This document shows positions 8,348 through 16,315 of a stretch of DNA of 64,000 bases, one piece after another; position 1 is the first letter of the stretch, and each line of letters opens with the position of its first letter. Location: the NCBI GenBank assembly GCA_964493785.1, contig CAZBPM010000020.1, forward strand, positions 1 through 64,000, read 5' to 3'. This stretch comes from Hyphomicrobium_A sp964493785 (GTDB lineage: Bacteria > Pseudomonadota > Alphaproteobacteria > Rhizobiales > Hyphomicrobiaceae). The notes under the pieces are model-generated. The model had not been told where the DNA came from. It saw only the letters and a list, made by a program, of their open reading frames with translations, and made no database searches. A program made the position numbers and the translations under genes.

Positions 8348-9964
8348 TTCACGAACAAAACTGGGCACTCCGGCCGGAGCGGCCCCGCCACCCATCACCA
8401 GACGCTCCAGAACCGTCCGCCGCCCGTGGATACGGATTTCCGTATCACCGACCTCGACCTTGTCGATGACGGCGCGCAGGTATGAGCGGCGGAAGGACAT
8501 GTCGCCGGTCAGCACGTTCTGGCGCATGACCTCGACGAAAGCCGCGATCTTGTCCTCTGTGACCCGCGCATCGGGGCGCATTTCGGCGACGGCCCGGTCA
8601 AAGGCCGTTTGGGCAATGTCCCGCTCGGTCTTGATGGCAGAGACTCGGTCTTTCAGGGTCGGGTCTGCGGGATCAGCGATGCCGTTCTCGATGGCTTGAT
8701 AGAGGCGGTTCAGCCGGTTTTCGGCGTCGGTGAGCTTCGCCCGGAGCGCCGACAGGCGGCTTACGTGGTCTTCGTCCTTGCGGGTCTGGCGATCCATCAG
8801 GCCGCGCAGCAGCGCACCCACCCGCTCCGGGGTCAGGAGCTGTTCGCTGATCCGCTCCATGACTGCATCATCAAGCCGGTCCATGGGTACCGAACGGCCC
8901 TTGCAGGCCGTTTTGCCCTTCTGCGCGCAGGTCGCGCAGACATAATATCGATACCGGCCTGACTTCCCCGTACGGATCGTCATGCCCCCGCCGCAGCTGG
9001 CGCAGGTGGCGATGCCAGTGAGCAGGATCGGCCCGGTGACAACGCGCGGCGGCGCGGCCTTCGGATTGCGGGCCTTGAGGCTCGCCTGGAGGGCATCGAA
9101 TTTGGCCGGTTCGATGATCGGATCGCAAGCAACGACGATGTGCTCGGAGGCCGGCTTTTCCTTGCGGGTCTTGGAGTCCTTGCGGTTGAACACCGCCTCA
9201 CCCTTGTACACCGTGTTGGTGACAAGGCTATGCAGCGGACCAATGCCCCACCGCGCCCCGCCGCGCGTGCGGTAGCCGCGTTCGTTCAGCCAGCACACCG
9301 CCGCCTTGATACCCATGGGGCCGGAGATACCGTCTCCTTCCATCAGGAGCCGGAAGATGAGGCGCACGGTCTCTGCCTCGACAGGGTCGACGGCGAGCTT
9401 TTTCTTGATGCGCGCGCCGCGCTCCCCGGCCGCCACAGTCGTGTAGCCAAACGGCGGAGCCGCACCATTCCAGAAGCCCTGCCGGGCATTCTCGTTCATG
9501 GAGCGGCTGACGTGTTTGCGGATTTCGTTCGACTGGTATTCGTCGAACAGTGCGAAGACTTGCCGGACCATGACGCCGACGGGGTCATCGCCCACTTCCT
9601 GCGTCATCGAGACAAGTCGCACGCCAGCTTTCGCGAGACGGCGGACGTGCATTTCCTGCAAGAACGCATCGCGCATGAAGCGGCTAAGCGAATGCACCAG
9701 CACCACGTCGAAGGGTGAGCCGCCGCCAGTGGCGATCTCAAGAAGGCGTTGCAGCTCTGGCCGGTTGTCGGTTGTGCCGGATAAGCCGGCATCGACGAAT
9801 TCGGCAGCTACGGTCCAGCCGCGCGCAGTGCAGAAGGCTAATGCCTGCCGGCGCTGATCCGGAATGGAAAGGTCACTCTCCGCCTGCCGGCCTGTGGACA
9901 CGCGCAGGTAAAGCGCGGCCCGGAGCGGCGCGCCCTGATCGGCAGATGCGGACATGGTCTTCAT
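8303..9964 (-). CDS. Large serine recombinase (site-specific integrase)
   Basis: A 553-residue large serine recombinase. The catalytic domain starts ALYLRVSTGRQ with nucleophile Ser23 and continues through VHSLSRFMRD. The recombinase domain (PFGYTTV, GGARWGIGPLHSLVTNTVYKGEA) is followed by a zinc ribbon (CASCGG and CATCAQKGKTAC) and a coiled-coil region. It catalyses integration and excision of the element. Its last 14 codons and stop are the complement of tRNA-Arg (stop at tRNA position 33-35), so the integrated copy has a C-terminus partly donated by the host target. Start overlaps the stop of the upstream small gene by 4 bp. Confidence 0.93.
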   Translation of the reverse strand: MKTMSASADQGAPLRAALYLRVSTGRQAESDLSIPDQRRQALAFCTARGWTVAAEFVDAGLSGTTDNRPELQRLLEIATGGGSPFDVVLVHSLSRFMRDAFLQEMHVRRLAKAGVRLVSMTQEVGDDPVGVMVRQVFALFDEYQSNEIRKHVSRSMNENARQGFWNGAAPPFGYTTVAAGERGARIKKKLAVDPVEAETVRLIFRLLMEGDGISGPMGIKAAVCWLNERGYRTRGGARWGIGPLHSLVTNTVYKGEAVFNRKDSKTRKEKPASEHIVVACDPIIEPAKFDALQASLKARNPKAAPPRVVTGPILLTGIATCASCGGGMTIRTGKSGRYRYYVCATCAQKGKTACKGRSVPMDRLDDAVMERISEQLLTPERVGALLRGLMDRQTRKDEDHVSRLSALRAKLTDAENRLNRLYQAIENGIADPADPTLKDRVSAIKTERDIAQTAFDRAVAEMRPDARVTEDKIAAFVEVMRQNVLTGDMSFRRSYLRAVIDKVEVGDTEIRIHGRRTVLERLVMGGGAAPAGVPSFVREWRARNDSNVRPSDS

Positions 9965-10221
9965 CGCGCTCGTCTCCGAACCCGGTTTGCTTGGTCGATA
10001 TCAACATGGGTTTGCGGCTGATCCGAGTCGGAAATGCCGGAATCCTTGGCTTTGGGCGGAGTTTCGCCCGCCATCACGGCCCGGAATGCGGCCATCAGGA
10101 AGGCTTCAACGGCGTCCAACTCACCGTCCGAAACCGGCAGGTCCGCAAGATCATCGGCCACGCGGAAGCCGTGGCGCTCCGCATGCGCGATATCGGCCAG
10201 CTTGTGGTCGCGCGTGTCCAT
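9961..10221 (-). CDS. Small hypothetical protein coupled to recombinase
   Basis: An 86-residue protein with an acidic central segment (LADLPVSDGELDAVEAFLMAAFRAVMAG) and a basic tail, no domain I recognise. Its stop overlaps the recombinase start (ATGA), so the two are translationally coupled. Position and size would suit a recombination directionality factor or small regulator, but no sequence feature proves this. Confidence 0.65.
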   Translation of the reverse strand: MDTRDHKLADIAHAERHGFRVADDLADLPVSDGELDAVEAFLMAAFRAVMAGETPPKAKDSGISDSDQPQTHVDIDQANRVRRRAR

Positions 10222-10486
10222 GGCCGGACACTGCCCGGCAGCATCCCTGCTGGATTGAGCACAGTCTGGTCACGTCAGTCGGGAAAACCGGGTCTGCCGG
10301 GCATCCGGCCTTGTGGCGTTTCGGAGAGGATCGCAGCGGTGACGGCCCGCAGTCGTCGGCGCAACGGCCTGCCCGCTCCTTCGCATGCGCTCCCGTGTTG
10401 GCCGTGTTCTCTGCGGTGCGCCGCCTCCTTGGCAAGCCGTCCTGTCCCTCCGCGTCGAAACGCAAAAAACAAGGCCGGAGGACGCC

Positions 10487-11134
10487 ATGAACCAGACCAG
10501 TCTCTTTTCCCGCAACGTGATCCATCAGGGTGATTGCATCAGCGTCATGCGCCGGATGCCCGCCCGCTCGGTGGACTTCATCCTGACCGACCCGCCCTAT
10601 CTCGTGCGCTATCAATCCCGCGACGGTCGCCGCATCATCAATGATGACAATGGCCGCTGGCTCGGACCGGCCGCGCGGGAGATGTTCCGGGTTTTGAAAC
10701 CCGACAGCCTGTGCGTGAGCTTCTACGGCTGGACGCAAACGGACCGGTTCATGGGCGCCTGGCGCGCGGCCGGTTTCCGGATCGTCGGCCACATCGTCTT
10801 TCGGAAGAAATACGCGTCCGCTTCCCGGTTCGTCAGCTACACGCACGAGTCCGCCTATGTGCTGGCCAAGGGCCGCCCCGCTTTGCCGGAGAACCCGCCG
10901 GCTGATGTCATCGACTTCCCTTACACGGGGAACCGGCTGCATCCGACGCAGAAACCCGTGGCCATCCTGAAGCCCCTGATCGAGGCGTTCTGCCCCGAAG
11001 GCGGGCTGGTGCTGGACCCGTTCTGCGGTTCGGGATCGACCCTTGTCGCGGCTTGCGAGGCTGATTGTGACTATGTCGGCATAGAGCTGGACCGCAACTA
11101 TCACCGGATCGCGGCGCGAAGGCTGGCGGCGTAA
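10487..11134 (+). CDS. DNA methyltransferase (beta class, orphan)
   Basis: A 215-residue N6-adenine/N4-cytosine DNA methyltransferase. Motif IV DPPYLVRY comes first (about residue 33), and the SAM-binding motif I DPFCGSGST is near the C-terminus, the order typical of the beta class that includes CcrM. HPTQKP precedes motif I as in this group. It lacks a long target-recognition insert and has no neighbouring endonuclease, so it probably acts as a solitary methylase protecting or regulating the element. Start 10487 has GGAGG seven bases upstream; the open frame extends further 5' without support. Confidence 0.9.
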   Translation: MNQTSLFSRNVIHQGDCISVMRRMPARSVDFILTDPPYLVRYQSRDGRRIINDDNGRWLGPAAREMFRVLKPDSLCVSFYGWTQTDRFMGAWRAAGFRIVGHIVFRKKYASASRFVSYTHESAYVLAKGRPALPENPPADVIDFPYTGNRLHPTQKPVAILKPLIEAFCPEGGLVLDPFCGSGSTLVAACEADCDYVGIELDRNYHRIAARRLAA

Positions 11135-11268
11135 CGCCCCGCCTTTTCGTGACGTTGCGCTATGGTGGGTTCTGGCACTGAACACGCCAAACCCACCCCC
11201 TGAAGGCAATACTGACCTCTCCGCCCCTCTACCGGGCAGGAATTGGCCCTGCGGATTACGCCGTTCCC

Positions 11269-11958
11269 TTAGGCAAGATAGACCGGCGGCAGTGCTGTGA
11301 GCGGTTTCGTTTTCATAAGGGAACGGAACACGCCGTCCATGCATCGCAGTGCCCACTGGTCGACGGGCATGCTGCAAGCCTTTCCTTGAAATAATAACCT
11401 GAACCTATGATTCAGTGACTCTGGTGTCGCCCCTGGGTTCTGGGCGTTTTGCGGCCAGCTTTGACGGTGATGGGCGGCCAGAAGCGGCGCGAGCAGTCGG
11501 ACCATGAGCCCGATGCACATGCGCGAGCGCGGAGAGGCTACGACCTCGACCGCCACATAGCCCCCCTCCTCCAACTGCCTGAGATAGCGTTGCACCGAAC
11601 GGCGGCAGCGCCCAAGTGCGCGTGCGAGGTAGGTGACCGTCACCGGCAGTACCCGCCCTTCTCTGTTCTGGCGATAGGTCAGCTCCGCGATCTTGCGCGC
11701 GCAGCGCCGCGCGCCGTCGGTTAGGTTCTGATCGTCTTCGATGCGCGCGGCCAGCTCCGGCACGTAGCCATTGCCCGTGTGCGAGACCGCGCGGCGCGGA
11801 CGCTCGGTCGCCGCATACCGGTGGCAGGTTTGCAGTGATCGCTGGCGGCGCTCCGGATCGATTGTTGGGACGTGCAAAGTCTGGAACGACGAAGCGCGAT
11901 TCTTGAGGGTGCGCGCCGATTCGATGAAAGCGGCCTGCGCGTCATTATGCATAGTCAT
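11269..11958 (-). CDS. HTH protein, probable plasmid-type replication initiator
   Basis: A 229-residue protein. A central winged-helix-like DNA-binding segment (TVTYLARALGRCRRSVQRYLRQLEEGGYVAV, split here as TYLARALGRCRRSVQRYL plus the wing) lies at about residues 105-140. The N-terminus is polar; the C-terminus (WALRCMDGVF) is unassigned. Its 5' side faces a candidate antisense RNA, a DnaA-box-like site, a phased iteron array and a divergent parA, so a replication-initiator role is the most economical reading. It could instead be a transcriptional regulator of the parA operon. The SD AAGGAG lies just upstream of the ATG. Confidence 0.6.
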   Translation of the reverse strand: MTMHNDAQAAFIESARTLKNRASSFQTLHVPTIDPERRQRSLQTCHRYAATERPRRAVSHTGNGYVPELAARIEDDQNLTDGARRCARKIAELTYRQNREGRVLPVTVTYLARALGRCRRSVQRYLRQLEEGGYVAVEVVASPRSRMCIGLMVRLLAPLLAAHHRQSWPQNAQNPGATPESLNHRFRLLFQGKACSMPVDQWALRCMDGVFRSLMKTKPLTALPPVYLA

Positions 11959-12028
11959 TTGGTTTCTCCTTATCGTTCGGAGAAAACCCGCAGAGAATAT
12001 GGGCGCGCGATCTCATCGCAAAAATGTA

Positions 12029-12057
12029 TTGCGATTAGTTTTGGAGCATGAGATATT
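12029..12057 (+). promoter_or_regulatory. Candidate sigma-70-type promoter for antisense RNA
   Basis: TTGCGA (12029-12034), a 17-bp spacer and GATATT (12052-12057), followed 40-70 bp later by an intrinsic terminator. It points away from the Rep-like gene's coding direction, that is, into its own 5' leader in antisense. Confidence 0.4.
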
Positions 12058-12063
12058 CGGAGT

Positions 12064-12126
12064 GCTGATTTCACGAATATCTCGATTTATCGAGCGACCC
12101 GCCCTTCTTGGCGGGTTTTCTTTTTG
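12064..12126 (+). ncRNA. Candidate countertranscribed RNA in the leader of the Rep-like gene
   Basis: Predicted from a promoter-like pair at 12029-12057 and the terminator at 12097-12126, with no coding sequence in between. The RNA would be about 60 nt and antisense to the untranslated leader of the Rep-like gene, the arrangement used for copy control in many plasmids (for example the repC ctRNA of repABC plasmids). An inverted repeat GAGATATTC/GAATATCTC (12050-12058, 12075-12083) adds structure. Inference only. Confidence 0.4.
12097..12126 (+). terminator. Intrinsic terminator
   Basis: A perfect 7-bp stem ACCCGCC/GGCGGGT (12097-12103, 12110-12116) with a 6-nt loop, followed by TTTCTTTTTG. 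No plus-strand gene ends here, which is why a short RNA is proposed. Confidence 0.75.
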
Positions 12127-12305
12127 TTATTTCAAAATCGCCTCTTGAGTGATTGAAGACTGGCGCGGCTCTTGTGGAGCCACAACAAATTGTCAGCAAT
12201 GTCTCCGGCTATAGCAAGTCGGTTTTCCCGCGATGCGGGTTTGCAGGGCTTTAGCGCACCGTTGTCTGATTCTCGGCGCGGCCCTGAGACAGCTGAATCG
12301 TGCGA

Positions 12306-12314
12306 TTACCCACA
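12306..12314 (+). promoter_or_regulatory. DnaA-box-like sequence in candidate origin
   Basis: TTACCCACA differs from the consensus DnaA box TTATCCACA at one position. It lies between the Rep-like gene and the iteron array. Confidence 0.35.
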
Positions 12315-12403
12315 GAATCACCGAATCTCTTGTCATATCTCGTGCCACGTAGCGCACGATTTGCTTCAGTTCTCGGCGGCGTGGGCCAGGGAACGGTATC
12401 AGC

Positions 12404-12555
12404 TAGCTAACTGCTAGCTTTCTGATAGCTACTTGGATGATAGCGACAAGCTACTTTCTGGATATCAAATAGCTATCCGATATCTAATAGATGTCTGCTT
12501 AGTATCCAGTAGCTACCGGAGAACCAATAGATTGCTGTTTGGTAGCCATTAGCTA
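12404..12555. repeat. Phased TAGCTA iteron array (candidate oriV or parS)
   Basis: Copies of TAGCTA, or close variants (TAGCTT, TAGCGA, TAGATG, TAGATT), start at 12404, 12415, 12426, 12441, 12448, 12470, 12488, 12510, 12528 and 12550. The series 12404-12426-12448-12470 is spaced exactly 22 bp. The series 12470-12510-12550 and 12488-12528 is spaced exactly 40 bp, split 18/22. Longer copies read like GATATCAAATAGCTATC, GTATCCAGTAGCTACC and GTAGCCATTAGCTATC. The block is AT-rich and ends about 55 bp before parA. It may be iterons of a replication origin or a ParA/partner centromere and operator. Confidence 0.75.
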
Positions 12556-12611
12556 TCTGGTATTATTTTACAAGAAGGTGATTCATTTAAACTTTTACAT
12601 AGTGAGCGTGC

Positions 12612-13298
12612 ATGCCTGTAGTCTCATTTGCCAATCCCAAAGGTGGCGCCGGAAAAACAACATCAGCTTTGCTTCTTGCAGGAGAGCTTGCCGCCAAAGG
12701 CGCGCGCGTCACCGTCATCGACGCAGACCCCGAGCGCTGGATTTCGCAGTGGGGCAAAATGCCGGGCAAGCCCTCTAACATCGACATCATCGCGGATGTG
12801 ACCGAAGACACGATTGTCGATCTCATCGAGAACGCCGCCGCCAAAGCGCAGTTCGTCATCGTCGATCTTGAAGGCACGGCCAGCCTCATGGTCGCCAATG
12901 CCATCGGCATGTCAGACCTTGTCATCATCCCGGCGCAGGGTGCGTCCATGGACGCGAAGGGCGCGGCCAAAACGATTAGGTTGATCCGCAATCAGGAGCG
13001 CCTCTCGCGCCGGCAGATTCCTCACAGCATCCTTCTGACCCGCACCAGCGCCGCCGTCACCTCGCGCGCCCTGCGCAATGTTCGCGAGCAGCTCGACAAG
13101 GCGGCGATTGACGTGTTCTCCACGTCCATCGTCGAGCGTGCCGCCTTCCGCGACATCTTTGATTTTGGTGGACTGCTATCTGACCTTCGCAGCGATCAAG
13201 TCAGCAATGTGGATAGAGCCATCGAGAACGCCCGGGCCTTTGCGGGCGAGGTCATTGCGAAACTGAAGGGCGGCACGATGGCCGCCAAGGTAGCGTGA
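12612..13298 (+). CDS. ParA-family partition ATPase
   Basis: A 228-residue, short-type ParA/VirC1-like ATPase. The deviant Walker A KGGAGKTT is at residues 10-17, with the second lysine typical of the family; the Walker A' segment TVIDADPE follows, and VIVDLEGTA is the Walker B region. It has no N-terminal HTH, as in type Ib plasmid ParA proteins that depend on a small DNA-binding partner. The next gene (overlap or 2-bp gap) encodes that probable partner, and the phased repeats upstream could be the partition site. It would stabilise the excised, circular form of the element. Confidence 0.9.
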   Translation: MPVVSFANPKGGAGKTTSALLLAGELAAKGARVTVIDADPERWISQWGKMPGKPSNIDIIADVTEDTIVDLIENAAAKAQFVIVDLEGTASLMVANAIGMSDLVIIPAQGASMDAKGAAKTIRLIRNQERLSRRQIPHSILLTRTSAAVTSRALRNVREQLDKAAIDVFSTSIVERAAFRDIFDFGGLLSDLRSDQVSNVDRAIENARAFAGEVIAKLKGGTMAAKVA

Positions 13299-13300
13299 TC

Positions 13301-13678
13301 ATGACCGACAACCGCGCTGATCTAGGCTTTGCCGACGCCCTTGAAGATTTCAATGCGAGCGACTGGATGCCGCGCGCCCCGGCGGTCAATGAAAAGCCGC
13401 CCAAGGTGGCGACCGAGAAAGCCGCCGCCGCTGCGGGATTCCGGAGCCGGGAACCGCAGCCCGAAGCGGTAAAGCCGCCCGTGCGCACTGATCCACCGCG
13501 CCGGCGGCGCACAGGGCGCAACGCGCAGTTTAATCTGAAAGCCCGCCCTGAGACGATAGAAGAGTTCTGCGCGATTGCCGATGCGCAGGGCTGGGGACTC
13601 GGAGAAACGCTGGAGCGCGCCGTCGCGCTTCTTCAGCGCGAACACGGTCATGCCCCCGAGAAGAAGCAAAACCGCTGA
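13301..13678 (+). CDS. Small ParG-like partner of ParA (candidate)
   Basis: A protein of about 125 residues. The N-terminal 65 residues are polar and look disordered (Pro/Ala/Lys-rich). The C-terminal 55 (RNAQFNLKARPETIEEFCAI and LGETLERAVALLQRE) look like a ribbon-helix-helix fold. Position directly after parA fits a type Ib centromere-binding partner. I start at ATG 13301; a GTG at 13295 overlaps the parA stop and would add two residues. Confidence 0.65.
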   Translation: MTDNRADLGFADALEDFNASDWMPRAPAVNEKPPKVATEKAAAAAGFRSREPQPEAVKPPVRTDPPRRRRTGRNAQFNLKARPETIEEFCAIADAQGWGLGETLERAVALLQREHGHAPEKKQNR

Positions 13679-13761
13679 TCAAAGGCAGGCTTTCGTGTAG
13701 GTTATGGCAGGCGCAGACTTGAGGCGGCTGCGCAGCTAGACTGACAAGACAGAGAATCGCG

Positions 13762-14493
13762 ATGTCCGGCAGCGCGGATCACAAAAATGACGGGGCTTGG
13801 TGGGGACGTCCGCAGGACGACCCGGCGCTACACGATGCGCTGAACAAGAGGTTCGCGGATTTTCGCCACGCGCATCCTCCGGTCAATTGCTGGATCGACA
13901 AGGTAGGGACAGCGGAGCTGTACCTTGGCGGCGTAAGGCGCGCGCTGGTGGATCGCCGCCGGGCGCTCGTCATGCTCTATGACGAGCAGGGCGAGCCCGG
14001 GTCGTCGGTGGTCTATCTGCGCTCGGAGAGTGCCTACGATGTCGCCGAATCTCATCTCGGCATCGCGCGCGTTGCGGAAGTGCGGGATGAAAGCGATGAG
14101 GCTGACGAGATCCTGAGCGCGGCACCGCGCGAACGGGAAGATCGGGTTGCCGCGGAGTTCAGCAGCCGGCACGCCTCAGACGTGGAGGCGTTCCATTACC
14201 TGCGGTCGGCCGTGAAGCTTCTGCGGCTCGAGGGCGCAGCAACCGGGAAAAGCTCGCCAGTCGTCGACCTCTTGCTCCAGGCCATCGGGGCGGAGGTGCA
14301 AGATCAGCACGATCAGGCCGTACGTCTTATCAAAGAGGCAATCGCAGTGCTGGACAGCCCTCCAACCGATGCTTTCTTCGGTGATCCGGCATTAGCGGAC
14401 TGCCAGCGGGCTCTGGAGGCAACAGAGCGGCATGTAGCGGTGCAGTCCAAGTGGCCGGTGCGGCGCGGCCCCGAGGGGAAAAGCGGGGGCTAA
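13762..14493 (+). CDS. Hypothetical protein of the mobile element
   Basis: A 243-residue acidic, soluble-looking protein without signal or membrane segment and without a domain I recognise. The N-terminal part contains WWGRPQDDPALHDALNKRFADF and a strand-rich middle (ALVMLYDEQGEPGSSVVYLRSE); the C-terminal 100 residues look helical. It lies 83 bp after the ParA operon on the same strand and overlaps the end of the next, opposite-strand gene by 4 bp. Confidence 0.6.
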   Translation: MSGSADHKNDGAWWGRPQDDPALHDALNKRFADFRHAHPPVNCWIDKVGTAELYLGGVRRALVDRRRALVMLYDEQGEPGSSVVYLRSESAYDVAESHLGIARVAEVRDESDEADEILSAAPREREDRVAAEFSSRHASDVEAFHYLRSAVKLLRLEGAATGKSSPVVDLLLQAIGAEVQDQHDQAVRLIKEAIAVLDSPPTDAFFGDPALADCQRALEATERHVAVQSKWPVRRGPEGKSGG

Positions 14494-14678
14494 AAGCCCC
14501 GCGCTCCCGGTGCGAGGGCGAGAGCCCGCGCTATGTTTTCGAGTGTGGCGAGGTTGTTTCGGCGATCCGGCGTGCCCGCCGCTGTGCGGGCGAGCGCCTG
14601 GCTGGCCTGACGGAACAGAGCCCGCAGGTCGGACTCGGTGCGATGTTGCAGCTCGGCGATGGTCAGTAAGGTGTTCAT
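14490..14678 (-). CDS. Small hypothetical protein
   Basis: A 62-residue helical protein (MNTLLTIAELQHRTESDLR, then QASQALARTAAGTPDRRNN). The start at 14678 is set by a strong SD (AAGGAGGAACGA before ATG); the frame is open further upstream but without a ribosome site. The length and composition are typical of small helical proteins of alphaproteobacterial genomic islands. Function unknown. Confidence 0.6.
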   Translation of the reverse strand: MNTLLTIAELQHRTESDLRALFRQASQALARTAAGTPDRRNNLATLENIARALALAPGARGF

Positions 14679-14763
14679 TCGTTCCTCCTTGTTTTCAAGG
14701 CCCCGGACATCGGGACCGTTCGTGCCCGGACACACACACAATCGGCACAAGGAACGGGACTGC

Positions 14764-14835
14764 ATGGCCGGACGGCCGAAGCAGAACATGAGGAAGAAGG
14801 GGAAGCCGCCATCTGGGCGTCGTCGTCAGAGCTGA
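14764..14835 (+). CDS. Possible 23-residue basic peptide
   Basis: ATG 14764 encodes MAGRPKQNMRKKGKPPSGRR plus three residues, extremely basic. No strong SD is visible. May be a real micro-ORF or chance. Confidence 0.2.
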   Translation: MAGRPKQNMRKKGKPPSGRRRQS

Positions 14836-15232
14836 CACAAGCAATGAGATCAGGATGAGGGCGCGTCCGGCGGGCCGGACCGGGCTTTCAGGCTGTGCCC
14901 GGAGCCGCTGCGTCGTCTCCGCCAGACGGTTTCAATCCGTCGCGCAAGAAAACAGAGCGGAGCCGGCGGTGCCGGCGCATCGGTGCGCGGCGCTCATCGC
15001 CGCCGCTTGAAGGGAAGAGGGGCGTGCCGCCCCGGGGCCGTCAAGACCAAGCCCTCCGCTGCCGCTGCGGACGCCGCCGGGGCATTCCCCGCCTTTCGGT
15101 CGCTGCGCTTCCTGCCAAGGCAGGAGATACCCCTTTTCCCGGCGGCGGTCCTGACTGCCGACCCCCCGCTCATTGGCGCGGGCCTAGTCCGGTTGCATGG
15201 CGCAACCACCAACAAGACTAGGAGAAGGGCCA
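14836..15232. other. Non-coding GC-rich leader before the ArdC gene
   Basis: No convincing gene in about 400 bp. The segment 15091-15140 resembles 29751-29800 upstream of another accessory gene (shared core CTTTCG..CGCTGCGCTT.CTGC..), so the leaders of this element seem to share a motif. GGAGAAGGG before ATG 15233 serves as SD. Confidence 0.4.
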
Positions 15233-16150
15233 ATGCCTACCGACGTTTATCAGCGCATCACCGATCAGATTGTAGCAGAGCTGGAAAAGGGCGTGCGGCC
15301 GTGGCTCAAGCCTTGGAACGCCGAACACGCTGCCGGGCGCATCACCCGGCCCTTGAGGGCAAGCGGCATCCCGTATCGCGGCATCAATGTTCTGATGCTC
15401 TGGGCAGCCGCCACGGCGCAGGGCTTCAATGCCCCGTTGTGGCTGACCTACAAGCAGGCGCAGGAGCTGGGCGGACAGGTTAGGAAGGGCGAGAAGGGGA
15501 GCCTTGTCGTTTATGCCAACACCATCACGCGCACCGAACAGGACGAGGCGACCGGCGAGGACTTGGAGCGGGAAATCCCCTTCATGAAGGGCTACACCGT
15601 GTTCAATGCCGAGCAGGTGGAGGGATTGCCAGCGCACTTCTACGCCGTGCAGGAACCTGCCCTTGAGCCGGTGGCGCGGATAGAGAGGGCGGAGGCGTTC
15701 TTTACAGCGACCGGCGCCGTGATCCGCGAGGGCGGGGACCGGGCCTTCTACAGCATGGCAGAGGACCGCGTGCAGATGCCGCCCTTTGTGGCCTTCAAGG
15801 AGCCGGAAGCCTATTACGCCACGCTCGCGCACGAGCTGACCCACTGGACCAAGCACGAGAAGCGCCTTGCGCGGGACTTTGGGCGCAAGCGGTTTGGGGA
15901 TGAAGGCTACGCCATGGAAGAGCTGGTCGCCGAGCTGGGCGCGGCCTTTGTCTGCGCCGACCTCGCCTTGACCCCCGCGCCGCGCGCGGAGCACGCCGCC
16001 TATATCGCCTCGTGGCTCAAAGCGCTGAAGGATGACAAGCGGGCGATCTTTGCCGCCGCCGCCCATGCGCAGCGCGCGGCGGACTATCTGGCCAAGTTCT
16101 CGACGCATGCAGCGGCGGAGGAACCGGAAAAGCATTCGGCGGCCGCATAG
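15233..16150 (+). CDS. ardC: ArdC-type antirestriction protein (zincin-like)
   Basis: A 305-residue ArdC family protein. The N-terminal ssDNA-binding domain (VYQRITDQIVAELEKGVRPWLKPW and GIPYRGINVLMLW) is followed by a zincin metalloprotease-like domain with HELTHW (His200, His204). ArdC proteins protect incoming single-stranded DNA from host restriction during conjugation, so it fits a mobilizable element. Start at ATG 15233 (MPTDVYQ) after GGAGAAGGG. Confidence 0.9.
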   Translation: MPTDVYQRITDQIVAELEKGVRPWLKPWNAEHAAGRITRPLRASGIPYRGINVLMLWAAATAQGFNAPLWLTYKQAQELGGQVRKGEKGSLVVYANTITRTEQDEATGEDLEREIPFMKGYTVFNAEQVEGLPAHFYAVQEPALEPVARIERAEAFFTATGAVIREGGDRAFYSMAEDRVQMPPFVAFKEPEAYYATLAHELTHWTKHEKRLARDFGRKRFGDEGYAMEELVAELGAAFVCADLALTPAPRAEHAAYIASWLKALKDDKRAIFAAAAHAQRAADYLAKFSTHAAAEEPEKHSAAA

Positions 16151-16315
16151 CGGCCGCCGTTACTGACGGAGATCGGGACGAGCCCGACATGGGATTCTAT
16201 CGCCGGGGGCAGAAATTTTCGGCCGACCGGCTGGTGCCGGTCGGCCGGTTGCTCGGCAGGAAGCGGGTTATTTTTCATATTTGCGCGGGCTGGAATCTGT
16301 CGGGCGCGCCGCGCG

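Noticed and set aside
8122..8391. Minus-strand frame across tRNA-Arg (GAPGTIRTSDPQ-type translation)
   Set aside because: Classical spurious frame produced by reading a tRNA gene in antisense.
10151..11377. 408-codon minus-strand frame over the orphan methylase
   Set aside because: The methylase on the plus strand has DPPY and FxGxG motifs and a good SD; the antisense frame is featureless.
15218..16135. 305-codon frame antisense to ardC
   Set aside because: ArdC motifs (HELTHW) are on the plus strand; the antisense frame has no features.
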